Counted from the first letter of the stretch, positions 1 to 8,961 are shown. The stretch: DNA of 64,000 nucleotides from 34-65-8 sp046294735 (GCA_046294735.1 JBKBKB010000001.1:248001-312000); one strand, 5' to 3'. Notes: generated by a model from the letters alone, not told the origin. Numbers and translations: made by a program.

Positions 1-1886
1 AGCATAACCCGCAACCGCCCGACCGCGCCCCGGCTCTGCTTGCCCCACGAAAGGTCGAGCCAGTCGGCATCAATCCCGCTCGCCAGCTCGATGCAATCGA
101 TCGCATGGACCACCACCCGCTCACCGGGAAGGCGCAGCCCGACGATCCGGTCACCCGGAACCGGGTGGCAGCATTCGGCCAGCTGGAACCCGACACCTGG
201 AGTCAGGCCGCGGATCGAAATGGTCCGATCCTGCCGTGACCAGTCGACCGGAACGTCCATGTCGGTGGTGCACCCCGGCACCAGAGCCTCCATAACAGCA
301 CGGTCTTCGATCCGCCCTGAACCGATCTGGTACATCAGCTCGTCCTCGTCTTCGAGGTCGAGCCGCTTGACGGCCTCGCGGGTGGCCTTCTTGCCGATCT
401 TCGCCGGCACCCGGGTGGCAATCTCGTCGAACAGCATCCGCCCGATGCTGGCGACTTCCTCGCGCTCCTTCAGTCGCACCGCGCGGCGGATTGCGGCGCG
501 CGCCTTGCCGGTCACAACGAACCCGAGCCAGGACAGCTGCGGCTCGGCCGCCTTGCCCTTGATGATTTCGACCACGTCGCCGTTGCCCAGCGGGGTGCGC
601 AGCGGCATGTGCCGCCCGTTGATCTTGGCCCCGACGGTATGCGCGCCCAGATCAGTGTGCACGGCAAACGCGAAGTCGACCGGGGTCGAACCCTTGGGCA
701 GCTGGTGCAGCGCGCCCTTGGGGGTAAATGCAAAGATCCGGTCCTGGTAGATGGCCAGCCGAGTATGCTCGAGCAGTTCCTCGGCATCGTGGCTGGCATC
801 AACGATCTCAATCAGGTCGCGCAGCCATCCGACCTGCCCATCCGGCCGTTCACCCTGCTTGTAGGCCCAATGCGCGGCGAGTCCGAATTCGTTGGTTTCG
901 TGCATATGCCGGGTGCGCACCTGCACCTCCACCCGCATCGAATTCTCGTACATCAGCGAGGTGTGCAGGGACCGGTAACCGTTGGTCTTGGGGGTGGAGA
1001 TATAATCCTTGAACCGGCCCGGCAAGAACTGCCAGGTGGTGTGCAGTATACCCAATGCGCGGTAGCAGTCCTGCTCGGTCTCGGTGATGACACGGAAGGC
1101 CATGATGTCGGTCACCTGCTCGAAGCTGACGTGCCGTTCGGCCATCTTGCGCCAGATCGAATAGGGGTGCTTTTCCCGGCCCGAGACTTCGACCTTGAGC
1201 CCGGCTTCGGCCAGTGCCTGCTTGATGGCCAGAGCGATCGCATCGACCTGACCGCCGTCCTGCTGCCGGATCTGCTCCAACCGCCCGGTAATCGTGGCGT
1301 AGCCTTCCGGTTCGAGTTGTTCGAACGCCAGCAACTGCATCTCGCGCATGTATTCGTACATGCCGACCCGCTCGGCCAGGGGGGCGTAGATATCCATCGT
1401 CTCGCGCGCGATCCGCTGGCGCTTTTCCGGCGACTTGATGAAATGCAGCGTGCGCATGTTGTGCAGCCGGTCGCCCAGCTTGACCAGCAGCACGCGGATA
1501 TCCTCGCTCATCGCGAGCAGGAACTTGCGCAGGTTCTCCGCCGCCCGCTCGTTTTCGGGCATGGCTTCGATCTTGGAAAGCTTGGTCACCCCGTCGACCA
1601 GCCGGGCGACTTCGGGACCGAAATTCTCCTCGATGTCCTCGATCGTGGCCAGCGTGTCTTCCACGGTATCGTGGAGCAGCGCGGTCATGATCGTTTCCTG
1701 GTCGAGCTGCAGGTCGGTCATCAACCCGGCCACTTCGACCGGATGGCTGAAATAGGGATCGCCGCTGGCGCGCTTTTGGGTGCCGTGCTTCTGCACGGTA
1801 TAAACATAGGCGCGGTTAAGCGCCGCCACGTCGGCGTCCGGGTCATAGCTGGCGACCCGTTCAACAAGTTCGTACTGACGCAGCAT
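1..1886 (-). CDS. rsh: Bifunctional (p)ppGpp synthetase/hydrolase, RelA/SpoT family (partial)
   Basis: This cytosolic enzyme makes and degrades the stringent-response alarmone (p)ppGpp. About 628 residues are visible and the C-terminus runs off the left edge. In order, the sequence shows an HD hydrolase domain with HDTVED at residues 72-77, a RelA synthetase domain with a TNGYRSLHT-type motif, and a TGS domain beginning near IFAFTPKG. The usual C-terminal ACT domain lies beyond the window. Hydrolase and synthetase motifs both look intact, so a bifunctional enzyme is expected, as in alphaproteobacteria with a single Rsh. I chose the ATG at 1886 because an upstream ATG (1894) meets a stop after two codons. 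Confidence 0.95.
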   Translation of the reverse strand, partial: MLRQYELVERVASYDPDADVAALNRAYVYTVQKHGTQKRASGDPYFSHPVEVAGLMTDLQLDQETIMTALLHDTVEDTLATIEDIEENFGPEVARLVDGVTKLSKIEAMPENERAAENLRKFLLAMSEDIRVLLVKLGDRLHNMRTLHFIKSPEKRQRIARETMDIYAPLAERVGMYEYMREMQLLAFEQLEPEGYATITGRLEQIRQQDGGQVDAIALAIKQALAEAGLKVEVSGREKHPYSIWRKMAERHVSFEQVTDIMAFRVITETEQDCYRALGILHTTWQFLPGRFKDYISTPKTNGYRSLHTSLMYENSMRVEVQVRTRHMHETNEFGLAAHWAYKQGERPDGQVGWLRDLIEIVDASHDAEELLEHTRLAIYQDRIFAFTPKGALHQLPKGSTPVDFAFAVHTDLGAHTVGAKINGRHMPLRTPLGNGDVVEIIKGKAAEPQLSWLGFVVTGKARAAIRRAVRLKEREEVASIGRMLFDEIATRVPAKIGKKATREAVKRLDLEDEDELMYQIGSGRIEDRAVMEALVPGCTTDMDVPVDWSRQDRTISIRGLTPGVGFQLAECCHPVPGDRIVGLRLPGERVVVHAIDCIELASGIDADWLDLSWGKQSRGAVGRLRVM

Positions 1887-1977
1887 CAGGTCATGATGTG
1901 CGGCGGCGCGCCAGCGCTAGCAAGAGGGGAAATGCCCGCAGATGCGCTTTTTCATGCACCTGCGGCAATGCCGCGCG

Positions 1978-2352
1978 TCACCCGCCGTAGGGGTCGCACA
2001 GTTCCAGATACTGGTTGAACACGGCGAACACGCCCAAGGTGTCATCGGCGGCGATCTTGCCTTCGATTTGCTTGGTCAGTTCGTTGGCGGCAGCTTCGAA
2101 GTCGGTTGCCACCTTTTCCATCTGGTCTGCCCTCTCCGTCATGGCGAGCATGACCCAGCTTTCCGCGCGCGCCTCGGCGGCCTTGCCCTCGTCGGTATCC
2201 TCACCGTTGAAGCCCGACATGAAAGCGTTGAACACGCCGCATTTGAGTTTGGTCTCATACGATGCATCGGATTGCTGCATCTGTGCGCTGGCCGGGCTGG
2301 CAAGCAGAGTAAGAGCTGCAATCGGTGCTAGAAGCAGGCAGGAATGACGCAT
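1978..2352 (-). CDS. Small secreted protein, function unknown
   Basis: A 124-residue protein that I do not recognise. The first 24 or so residues form a clear Sec signal peptide (MRHSC, a leucine-rich core, then ASA before QMQQ), so it is probably periplasmic. The mature part is largely helical and acidic, with two cysteines (near KLKCGVF and YLELCDPYGG) that could form a disulfide. The start at 2352 is preferred because it begins the signal peptide; a longer reading frame would overlap the upstream peptidase gene. It is the last gene before rsh on this strand. Confidence 0.6.
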   Translation of the reverse strand: MRHSCLLLAPIAALTLLASPASAQMQQSDASYETKLKCGVFNAFMSGFNGEDTDEGKAAEARAESWVMLAMTERADQMEKVATDFEAAANELTKQIEGKIAADDTLGVFAVFNQYLELCDPYGG

Positions 2353-2507
2353 CTGACGGGTCCTTATACCACAGGGGGCCGGAACCTTGCGGTGGCCGGA
2401 CGGACCCCCATCCTCCTGCCAACGTGAGCGCAATCTGAATGGGCGAAATCCATCGTCCGGCTGTAATTGTCCAGTGAAAAGCGGTGACACAGAGATGACG
2501 CGGTCCG

Positions 2508-4388
2508 TCAGTCCGCCTGCACGACTCTGTCCACCGCCCGCTGGGTAACGGGGTGATAGCTGCTGCGGGTTTCCGCATAGATCCGCTGCGCAATCGGGCG
2601 CCCCCACCCCCCCTGCCCCATCAGCGTGGTGAACAGCGGGCGGACGAACTTGGTTCGCCCGACACTGGACAGGAACCGCTCAGCCTGCGGCACGGCCGGT
2701 TCGAACCGGTTAGCCAGCGCCAGCCTCAGCCACAGGAATAGTTCTTCGTTGTTGCCAGTGGTGGACAGGCCGAGCGCGCGATCTAGCCGGTCAAGTTCCG
2801 CTGCGTCGCGCGCAGCCGGAAGGTTCTGAAGGAAACGCTGCCGCTCGGCCGAGGTCCATGCGCTCCACCCCTGCGGCAGCGTGCCCGATGCGGCATAGGC
2901 AGCGTTGGCGGCGTCCGTTGCGGCGAACGCGGCCGGATCGGGCTGGGCGAAGTTTGCGGGAAGTCCAGGGGCGTAGATCCATTCACGCAGACGCAGCCGC
3001 TCGGCTTCGGCCTGGCTTTCGGCAAGATTGGCCTTCAGATCTTCGTAGATCATCGCAGAGGTCGCGGGCTGGTAAGCGTGCTTATCGAACCACTGCCGTA
3101 GCCAGGCATCGAAGCGGTCGCGCCCAACCTCCTGCTCCAGCGTGCGGAGGAACGCGGCGCCCTTGTTGTAGACGATGGCAGAGCCTGCGCTGTCGGTGCC
3201 GTCGGGCTGATGCAACGCTGTCCCAGGCGCATCTGCGCCAACTTCGGCGAGCGTTTCCATGATCGCCATGGTATCGAGCGCAACCTCCTGCTGCGCCCGC
3301 TTGGTGCCGTAGATTTCCTCGACGATCCGGTTCTCGAAATAGGAGGTTACGCCTTCGTTGAGCCAGCCATCACCCCAGACCGCGTTGGTCACCAGGTTGC
3401 CTGACCAAGAATGCGCCAGTTCGTGCGCGACCAGCCCGGTCAGGCTGCGGTCGCCCGCGATGAACGTCGGGGTCAGAAACGTCATCACCGGGTTTTCCAT
3501 GCCGCCATAGGGAAACGCGGGCGGCAGCACGATCATGTCATACCGCCCCCAGCGATATGGGCCGTAGAGCGCCTCGGCCGCCTCCACCATGGCCTCGGTC
3601 TCGATCACCTCGGCATGCGCCTTGTCGAGCATGGCCGGTTCCGCCCACACCCCGGTGCGCGGACCGATCGCGCGGAAGTCGATATCGCCCGCGGCGATCG
3701 CGATCAGATAGGGTGCGACCGGCTTGTCCATGGCGAAACGGAAAGCGCGCTTGCCATTGCCAAGGTCTTCCGGCTCACCCTGCAGGATGCCCGACATAAC
3801 CACGTCGAGCGGCTTGGGGGCAACAATCCGCGCCTGCCATGTCTGGCGGATGCCAGGGCTGTCCTGCGTGGGGATCCAGCTGCGGTTGAGGATCGCTTGC
3901 CCCTGGCTGAACAGGAACGGATGCTGCTTGCCGGCGGTCTGTTCAGGGCCAAGCCATTGCAGGGCGGACGCCTGCGGATTGGCGGCATAGTCGATGACAA
4001 TCTTGCGGGCATCGCCAACAGCTATCGTCAACGGTGCACCTTTTTCGGCTGCAGCCTGACCGATGCTCCAGACGAGAGGTTTGCCCGCTGCATCGCTTAC
4101 CCGGGCGACCTGCAAACCATCGCTGTCCAGCACCAGTTCCTGCGCCCCCGGCCGGGCCAGAAACTCTAACGTGGCCTTGCCACGCACCGTCTTGCCGGTG
4201 AAATCCAGTTCGAGGTCAAGCGCGACATGCGTCACCCGGGCTTCGTGTGGCCGGGCATAAGTCAGGATGTCAACCGAGTCCGGTGTCGCCAGAACCGGCG
4301 CAACCATGCGCGGTGCTTCTATTGGATCAACGGTCGAACAGGCAGCAAGCGAGGCGGCCAAAGTCAGGACAACGAGAAAAGTGCGCAT
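2508..4388 (-). CDS. M1 family zinc metallopeptidase, lipoprotein
   Basis: A 626-residue aminopeptidase of the M1 family, closest in pattern to the leukotriene A4 hydrolase/cold-active aminopeptidase branch. A lipoprotein signal ends in LAAC (Cys17), so the enzyme is probably anchored in the envelope. The substrate-recognition motif GGMEN is at 295-299. The zinc site is HELAH at 322-326, with Glu345 exactly 18 residues after the motif (HEXXH-X18-E). It should release N-terminal residues from peptides in the periplasm. It sits downstream of the hemF-Rieske pair on the same strand, separated by 22 bp, so partial co-transcription is possible. Confidence 0.93.
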   Translation of the reverse strand: MRTFLVVLTLAASLAACSTVDPIEAPRMVAPVLATPDSVDILTYARPHEARVTHVALDLELDFTGKTVRGKATLEFLARPGAQELVLDSDGLQVARVSDAAGKPLVWSIGQAAAEKGAPLTIAVGDARKIVIDYAANPQASALQWLGPEQTAGKQHPFLFSQGQAILNRSWIPTQDSPGIRQTWQARIVAPKPLDVVMSGILQGEPEDLGNGKRAFRFAMDKPVAPYLIAIAAGDIDFRAIGPRTGVWAEPAMLDKAHAEVIETEAMVEAAEALYGPYRWGRYDMIVLPPAFPYGGMENPVMTFLTPTFIAGDRSLTGLVAHELAHSWSGNLVTNAVWGDGWLNEGVTSYFENRIVEEIYGTKRAQQEVALDTMAIMETLAEVGADAPGTALHQPDGTDSAGSAIVYNKGAAFLRTLEQEVGRDRFDAWLRQWFDKHAYQPATSAMIYEDLKANLAESQAEAERLRLREWIYAPGLPANFAQPDPAAFAATDAANAAYAASGTLPQGWSAWTSAERQRFLQNLPAARDAAELDRLDRALGLSTTGNNEELFLWLRLALANRFEPAVPQAERFLSSVGRTKFVRPLFTTLMGQGGWGRPIAQRIYAETRSSYHPVTQRAVDRVVQAD

Positions 4389-4410
4389 GGAAATTCCCAG
4401 GGTTCGCCGG

Positions 4411-5271
4411 TCAGGCGGTAGCGATCAGATGTTCATCGATTAAGGCGAGTTTGGGGGACTGAGCAAGTGCACCGCATCGTCCACGGTGTTCTGCACCATC
4501 TGCCAGAGCAAATCGATAGCCGTGCCACGGGCAGGTTATCAGATCATCGGGCCCAATATCTGCCTCGGACAGGGGTCCCAGCATATGCGGACAGACCGCC
4601 GCATGTGCCACCCAGCGCCCGCGGTAATGGCGCAAGACAAACCGGCCGGTCGAGACGGTGAACAGGTGCGGCCGATCCCGGTCCAGCGTCGCTTCTGCTC
4701 CGAAATCATGGCTTGACGGGGCCATCGCAACGCGCTGCTTGCGCTGGTCCAGCGCTTCCTGGCGCGCAACCATCAGCGCCTCGTCTTCGTCATAGAGCCG
4801 TGTATACTGGGTTTGCAGGATACCCAGGATCATCGCTTCGTGCGCAGGTTCGTCCGGCCTTTCGGGCAGGAGAAAGCGCACATCGATCACAATCTGCGAA
4901 TCCGAGAGGGCCCTGGCCACGGTGTGGATGCGCAGACCGGAGCCAGGGCCGTCAATCACCGTGGTGACCCAGGCATTGGCCTCCCGGTCGACGAGGAGCT
5001 CGATCAACTGAGTCTGGTCGGCTTCACTGGGCAAGGCAACTTTCGCCCGCCAGCCCCACTCTCCCTCGTCCAACAGAGCAATCGCGGCAAACGAGAGCGG
5101 GTGCACGAACGGCAGGTGCTCCCAATCGTATGCATTCTCGATCATCCGGGTGAGAGAGACCGGCAACACGCGCGCATAAGAGCCGAGGCAGTAAGCCCGG
5201 TCGAGCGCCGGATAGTCGATCGCGGTTGTCCGGGCCGCGAAGGCGGCCCGGTCCGCCGGAGTCAGGTCCAC
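4411..5271 (-). CDS. Rieske oxygenase-like protein with reversed domain order
   Basis: A 286-residue protein with a C-terminal Rieske [2Fe-2S] domain: C227-P-H229, then C247-P-W-H250. Unlike the usual ring-hydroxylating oxygenase order, the part resembling the catalytic domain comes first. Residues 46-57 read N-x2-D-x2-H-x4-H, the mononuclear-iron signature of these oxygenases. An acidic stretch DEDE at 161-164, followed by a Gln-containing helix, resembles the region supplying the third iron ligand. The start is a GTG at 5271 that overlaps the end of hemF by 10 bp, so the two genes are probably translationally coupled. The substrate is unknown. No reductase or ferredoxin gene is nearby. Confidence 0.75.
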   Translation of the reverse strand: MDLTPADRAAFAARTTAIDYPALDRAYCLGSYARVLPVSLTRMIENAYDWEHLPFVHPLSFAAIALLDEGEWGWRAKVALPSEADQTQLIELLVDREANAWVTTVIDGPGSGLRIHTVARALSDSQIVIDVRFLLPERPDEPAHEAMILGILQTQYTRLYDEDEALMVARQEALDQRKQRVAMAPSSHDFGAEATLDRDRPHLFTVSTGRFVLRHYRGRWVAHAAVCPHMLGPLSEADIGPDDLITCPWHGYRFALADGAEHRGRCGALAQSPKLALIDEHLIATA

Positions 5272-6119
5272 ACCGCCTCCGGTGGCAGGCTCATCAGGAT
5301 GGCATCGATGTTGCCGCCGGTCTTGAGGCCGAACAGGGTGCCCCGGTCATAGACCAGGTTGAACTCGGCATAACGGCCGCGCCATTGGAGCTGGGCCAGC
5401 TTGTCCTCAGGAGTGAACGCGCTTTCCATCCGCCGCCGGACCAGCCGGGGAAAGACATCGAGAAATGCCTCACCTACATCGCGCGTGAAGTGGAAGTGCC
5501 GCTCGAACGAGGGATCGTCCTCGCACTCCAGGTGGTCGTAGAAGATCCCGCCGACGCCGCGATGGACGCCGCGATGCGGGATGAAGAAATAGTCGTCCGC
5601 CCACTTCTTGTAGCGTTCGTAATACGTCGGGTTGTGCGCAGCGCAGGCGGCGCGGAAGCGGGCGTGGAAGTCTTCGGTATCCTCTTCGTAGGGCAGCGGC
5701 GGATTGAGGTCCGCCCCGCCGCCAAACCATGCCTTGCCGGTGGTCAAGAACCGGGTGTTCATGTGGACCGCGGGCACATGCGGGTTGGCCATGTGGGCCA
5801 CCAGGCTGATGCCGGTAGCGGAAAAGCCGGGATTCTCGGCACTTGCGCCGTTGATCGAGGCGGCGAACTCGGGCGCGAAGTTGCCGCGAACGGTGGAAAC
5901 GTTGACGCCGACCTTCTCGAACACCTGGCCCTTCATCAGCCCCTGGGTGCCGCCACCGGGATCGGCATTGCCATCTTCCTCGCGCGTCCAGGGGGTATAC
6001 TGGAACGCGGCATCGGAGCCTGCCTCTCTTTCGATCGCCTCGAACTCGGCGCAGATGCGGTCGCGCAGCGATTCAAACCATTGGCGCGCGCGGTCGGTGT
6101 GGGGTTGCCAGTCTGTCAT
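5262..6119 (-). CDS. hemF: Coproporphyrinogen III oxidase, oxygen-dependent
   Basis: HemF converts coproporphyrinogen III to protoporphyrinogen IX by two oxidative decarboxylations, using O2, in haem and chlorophyll synthesis. The 285-residue length is normal for the family. Recognisable stretches include GGGTQGLMKG, the VHMNTRF strand, WFGGGADLNP and the PHRGVHRGVGGIFYDHLE block. It is divergent from pdeM, with 44 bp between the two start codons. Its 3' end overlaps the Rieske-protein gene, which suggests a two-gene unit. Confidence 0.97.
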   Translation of the reverse strand: MTDWQPHTDRARQWFESLRDRICAEFEAIEREAGSDAAFQYTPWTREEDGNADPGGGTQGLMKGQVFEKVGVNVSTVRGNFAPEFAASINGASAENPGFSATGISLVAHMANPHVPAVHMNTRFLTTGKAWFGGGADLNPPLPYEEDTEDFHARFRAACAAHNPTYYERYKKWADDYFFIPHRGVHRGVGGIFYDHLECEDDPSFERHFHFTRDVGEAFLDVFPRLVRRRMESAFTPEDKLAQLQWRGRYAEFNLVYDRGTLFGLKTGGNIDAILMSLPPEAVWT

Positions 6120-6163
6120 GCGCTTCTCTTGCCAAGGTGGAGCGCTTGCGGCAAGAGCGGGTC

Positions 6164-6856
6164 ATGGTTCCCCTTTCGTTCGCAGACCAGGAATTCGCCT
6201 TGGTGCAGGGCCGCGCGCTCTACTGGCCGCGCGAGCAGGCTCTGCTGGTGGCTGACCTGCATCTGGAGAAGGCGAGCTGGTATGCCGCGCGGGGACAGAT
6301 GCTGCCGCCCTACGATTCGCGCGAGACGCTGGAACGGATTGCTCTGGCGATCCGGGAAACCGGTGCGCGGCGGGTCTATACGCTGGGTGATAATTTCCAT
6401 GACCAGTCCGGGGCTGACCGGCTGGAGCCCCATGCCGCCGGAATGTTGTCCGCGCTCACCCGGGTGGCCGACTGGGTGTGGATCACCGGCAACCATGATG
6501 AAGCCCTGCCCGGCAGCATCGGCGGGACGGTTGTCGACGAGCTCGACCTTGCCGGGATTGTCCTGCGTCATATTGCGCGACCGGGCGAAACGAAGGCCGA
6601 ACTGTCGGGGCACTTCCACCCAAAGCTGCGCCTGAGCGTGCGCGGGCGCGCCCTCGCTCGGCCCTGTGCGGTGATCGGGCGCCCGGCCACGGGCGGCGAG
6701 CGCATGATCCTGCCTGCCTTTGGCACCCTGACCGGAGGGATGGATGCCGGGGCGCGGGAGATTGTCACCGCGCTCCAGCCTGCCCGCAGCATCGACGCGG
6801 TGTTGCCCGCAGGTCGCAAGCTGGCACAATTCCCGCTATGGCGGGCCGCTGCCTAA
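6164..6856 (+). CDS. pdeM: Metallophosphoesterase, PdeM-like DNA-repair-associated endonuclease
   Basis: A calcineurin-like phosphoesterase of 230 residues. All metal-binding blocks are visible in order: ADLHLEKA, LGDNFHD, ITGNHD and GHFHPK. The N-terminal pattern, with RALYWP and ARGQMLPPYD, matches the family often annotated as ligase-associated DNA damage response endonuclease PdeM. In many genomes that family sits beside a DNA ligase, an Lhr-type helicase and an exonuclease; none of these is present here. I prefer the ATG at 6164 to one 27 bp upstream because family members begin with a MVP-like N-terminus. Confidence 0.87.
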   Translation: MVPLSFADQEFALVQGRALYWPREQALLVADLHLEKASWYAARGQMLPPYDSRETLERIALAIRETGARRVYTLGDNFHDQSGADRLEPHAAGMLSALTRVADWVWITGNHDEALPGSIGGTVVDELDLAGIVLRHIARPGETKAELSGHFHPKLRLSVRGRALARPCAVIGRPATGGERMILPAFGTLTGGMDAGAREIVTALQPARSIDAVLPAGRKLAQFPLWRAAA

Positions 6857-6919
6857 TCATTGCACTGGCGAATCCGCCGCGACCTCACTAGATAGCGCCC
6901 TCGTCATAAAGCAAGTTCA

Positions 6920-6934
6920 GGAGAGTGCCCCATA
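6920..6934 (+). promoter_or_regulatory. Shine-Dalgarno and non-canonical AUA start of infC
   Basis: GGAGAG at 6920-6925 lies six bases before an ATA codon (6932-6934) that is in frame with infC. The first in-frame ATG (6953) has only a pyrimidine-rich stretch and no Shine-Dalgarno upstream. Rare start codons on infC are an established way for IF-3 to repress its own synthesis, so this AUA is probably the true start. Confidence 0.7.
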
Positions 6935-7474
6935 TCCCGTCCACCCCGGCGCATGTTGCAACCGCCCGTCAAGAGCGGTCCGCGCTTTGACCAGATGATT
7001 CAGGTGCCCAAGGTCCGCGTAATCGACCATGAGGGCGAAAACCTTGGTGTGATGTACACCCGTGAGGCCATCGAACAGGCCGCCGAGCTTGGCCTCAATC
7101 TGGTAGAGGTATCTCCCAACGCCGATCCGCCGGTGTGCAAGTTCCTCGATGTCGGCAAGTTCCGATACGAGGCGCAGAAGAAGGCCAATCTCGCCCGCAA
7201 AACGCAGAAGACGCAGGAGATCAAGGAGATCAAGATGCGTCCCAACATCGATGACCACGATTACGATGTGAAAATGCGCAACGTCACCAAGTTCATCGAC
7301 AATGGCGACAAGGTGAAGATCACCCTTCGTTTCCGTGGCCGCGAAATGGCGCACCAGCAACTCGGGATGGACTTGCTCAAGCGGGTGCAGGACGATGTTG
7401 CCGAAGTGGCCAAGGTCGAAGCTTTCCCCCGACTTGAAGGCCGCCAGATGCTGATGGTACTGGCGCCGAAGTAA
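6932..7474 (+). CDS. infC: Translation initiation factor IF-3
   Basis: IF-3 binds the 30S subunit, prevents premature 50S joining and proofreads start codons. The protein shows the full two-domain pattern: an N-terminal domain with NLVEVSPNADPPVCKFLD, a lysine-rich linker helix, and a C-terminal domain with KITLRFRGREMAHQQLG, ending EGRQMLMVLAPK. Starting at the AUA gives 180 residues; starting at the ATG at 6953 gives 173. The extra N-terminal residues (ISRPPRR) are basic, as expected for this protein. No rpmI or rplT follows, so infC is separated here from the ribosomal genes it often accompanies. Confidence 0.95.
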   Translation: MSRPPRRMLQPPVKSGPRFDQMIQVPKVRVIDHEGENLGVMYTREAIEQAAELGLNLVEVSPNADPPVCKFLDVGKFRYEAQKKANLARKTQKTQEIKEIKMRPNIDDHDYDVKMRNVTKFIDNGDKVKITLRFRGREMAHQQLGMDLLKRVQDDVAEVAKVEAFPRLEGRQMLMVLAPK

Positions 7475-7488
7475 CGGATTCGCTTACA

Positions 7489-7519
7489 ATCTCCCGCGCG
7501 CAGTAGCGCGTCGGGAGAT
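7489..7519 (+). promoter_or_regulatory. Hairpin between infC and the transporter, sequestering a ribosome binding site
   Basis: ATCTCCCG/CGGGAGAT plus an inner CGCGC/GCGCG stem form a hairpin with an AGTA loop and one bulged base. The right arm contains GGGAG (7513-7517), the Shine-Dalgarno of the transporter starting at 7523. It could end infC transcripts imperfectly (no T-run follows) or limit translation of the next gene. Confidence 0.55.
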
Positions 7520-7522
7520 ACC

Positions 7523-8938
7523 ATGCCTGCCAATCGTATCGGTCTAATCATCGGCGCCCTGGCGCTTGCCGCAGCCTGCCTTGCGCCGGTACCTCAGAGC
7601 ATGACGCGCGAGGCATTGGTCGTCGCAGGATTGGTCGTGCTGATGGCAGCCTGGTGGATGACCGAGGCCATCCCGCTTACCGCAACCGCGCTGATGCCGT
7701 TCGTGGTCCTGCCGCTGGCTGGCGTAATGGGGGCGAAGGATACTGCCAGCGCCTATTACGCACCAATTCTCTTCCTGCTGCTGGGCGGCGCATTCCTGGC
7801 GCTGGCAATTGAGCGCACCGGGCTGCATCGGCGGCTGAGCCTCGCAATACTCAAGGCCGTGGGCAGCGGTGGCGGCCAAGTCCGCCTGCTCCTCGCATTC
7901 ATGTTCAGCACCGCTATCCTATCGATGCTGATTTCGAACACGGCGACGGCGCTGATCATGATGCCGATGGCGCTGGCGGTGCTGGTCAGTGGCGGCATGA
8001 AGGCAGGCGATACGCAAGGATTGTCGGGTGCCCTGCCAATGGGCATCGCTTTCGCTGCCAGTATTGGCGGCATTGGCACCATTGTCGGCTCGCCCACCAA
8101 TGGCATTGCAGTTGCTCTGCTCGACAAGATGCTGGGCATGAAGATCAGTTTCGTCGAATGGATGGCTTATGGGCTACCGATCGTGCTGGTCGGCGTTCCG
8201 CTGGCTGCCTTCATCATTGCGCGGGTGCAGCAGGTATCGGCTCACCCCTTTGACGTCCGCGCCGCGCGCGTGGCAATCGACGATCAGGCGCCCTGGACCA
8301 GCGCCGAGAAGCGCCTCTTGCCGGTTATCGCACTCGCCTTCGCTGCCTGGGTAACGCAACTCTGGGTCGCCCCCCTGCTCCCGACCGACAGCTGGACGGA
8401 CGGGACCATTGCGGTACTGGCCGCTCTCGCGCTGTTCCTGATTCCGGACGGGACCGGACGCCCGCTGCTGGTGTGGCAGGAAGCGGACCGCGCGCCGTGG
8501 GGCGTGATCATGATGTTCGGCGGCGGCCTGGCGCTGGCCGCCGGCATGGAAGCATCGGGTCTGGCCGAATGGCTGGGCCAGGCGCTGTTGCCGCTCGCGA
8601 ACGTGCCCCTTGTTCTGGTGGCGCTGGCGATAGTGGCAATGGTTATCCTGGTAACCGAGTTTGCCAGCAATGTCGCCACTGCCAGCGGGATCATGCCGGT
8701 GGTTGCAAGTCTCGCAGCGGCGCTGGGCCTGGGCGAGCAGGCGCTGCTGCTGGCCCTGCCCGCCGCGATCGCGGCAAGCTGGGGCTTCATCCTGCCCGCC
8801 GGGACCGGTCCCAACGCGATTGCCTGGTCAACCGGGCACATCCGCATCGGGCGGCTGGTCCGCGCAGGTGTGTGGCTCGACATTGCGGGGCTGTTCCTCA
8901 TCGTCGGAATGGTGTGGATGGTCGCCTCGCTATTCTGA
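7523..8938 (+). CDS. SLC13/DASS family anion:sodium symporter
   Basis: A 471-residue inner-membrane transporter with about 11-12 hydrophobic segments. Members of the divalent anion:sodium symporter family import dicarboxylates, citrate or sulfate with Na+. The paired signature motifs are visible: SNTATALIMMPMA beginning at residue 138, and TEFASNVATASGIMPV in the C-terminal half. This matches the inverted-repeat architecture of VcINDY-like proteins. The substrate cannot be predicted from sequence alone, but a C4-dicarboxylate is most common for this size and motif. The gene lies 48 bp after infC and has its own ribosome binding site, inside a hairpin. Confidence 0.88.
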   Translation: MPANRIGLIIGALALAAACLAPVPQSMTREALVVAGLVVLMAAWWMTEAIPLTATALMPFVVLPLAGVMGAKDTASAYYAPILFLLLGGAFLALAIERTGLHRRLSLAILKAVGSGGGQVRLLLAFMFSTAILSMLISNTATALIMMPMALAVLVSGGMKAGDTQGLSGALPMGIAFAASIGGIGTIVGSPTNGIAVALLDKMLGMKISFVEWMAYGLPIVLVGVPLAAFIIARVQQVSAHPFDVRAARVAIDDQAPWTSAEKRLLPVIALAFAAWVTQLWVAPLLPTDSWTDGTIAVLAALALFLIPDGTGRPLLVWQEADRAPWGVIMMFGGGLALAAGMEASGLAEWLGQALLPLANVPLVLVALAIVAMVILVTEFASNVATASGIMPVVASLAAALGLGEQALLLALPAAIAASWGFILPAGTGPNAIAWSTGHIRIGRLVRAGVWLDIAGLFLIVGMVWMVASLF

Positions 8939-8961
8939 TCGTGACTGTTGAAACGTCGGCC

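Noticed and set aside
609..2018. A 469-residue plus-strand open frame opposite rsh
   Set aside because: Antisense to a strongly conserved gene. Its residue composition (many Gln, His, Arg, Pro) is typical of GC-rich antisense frames, with no domain or start signal.
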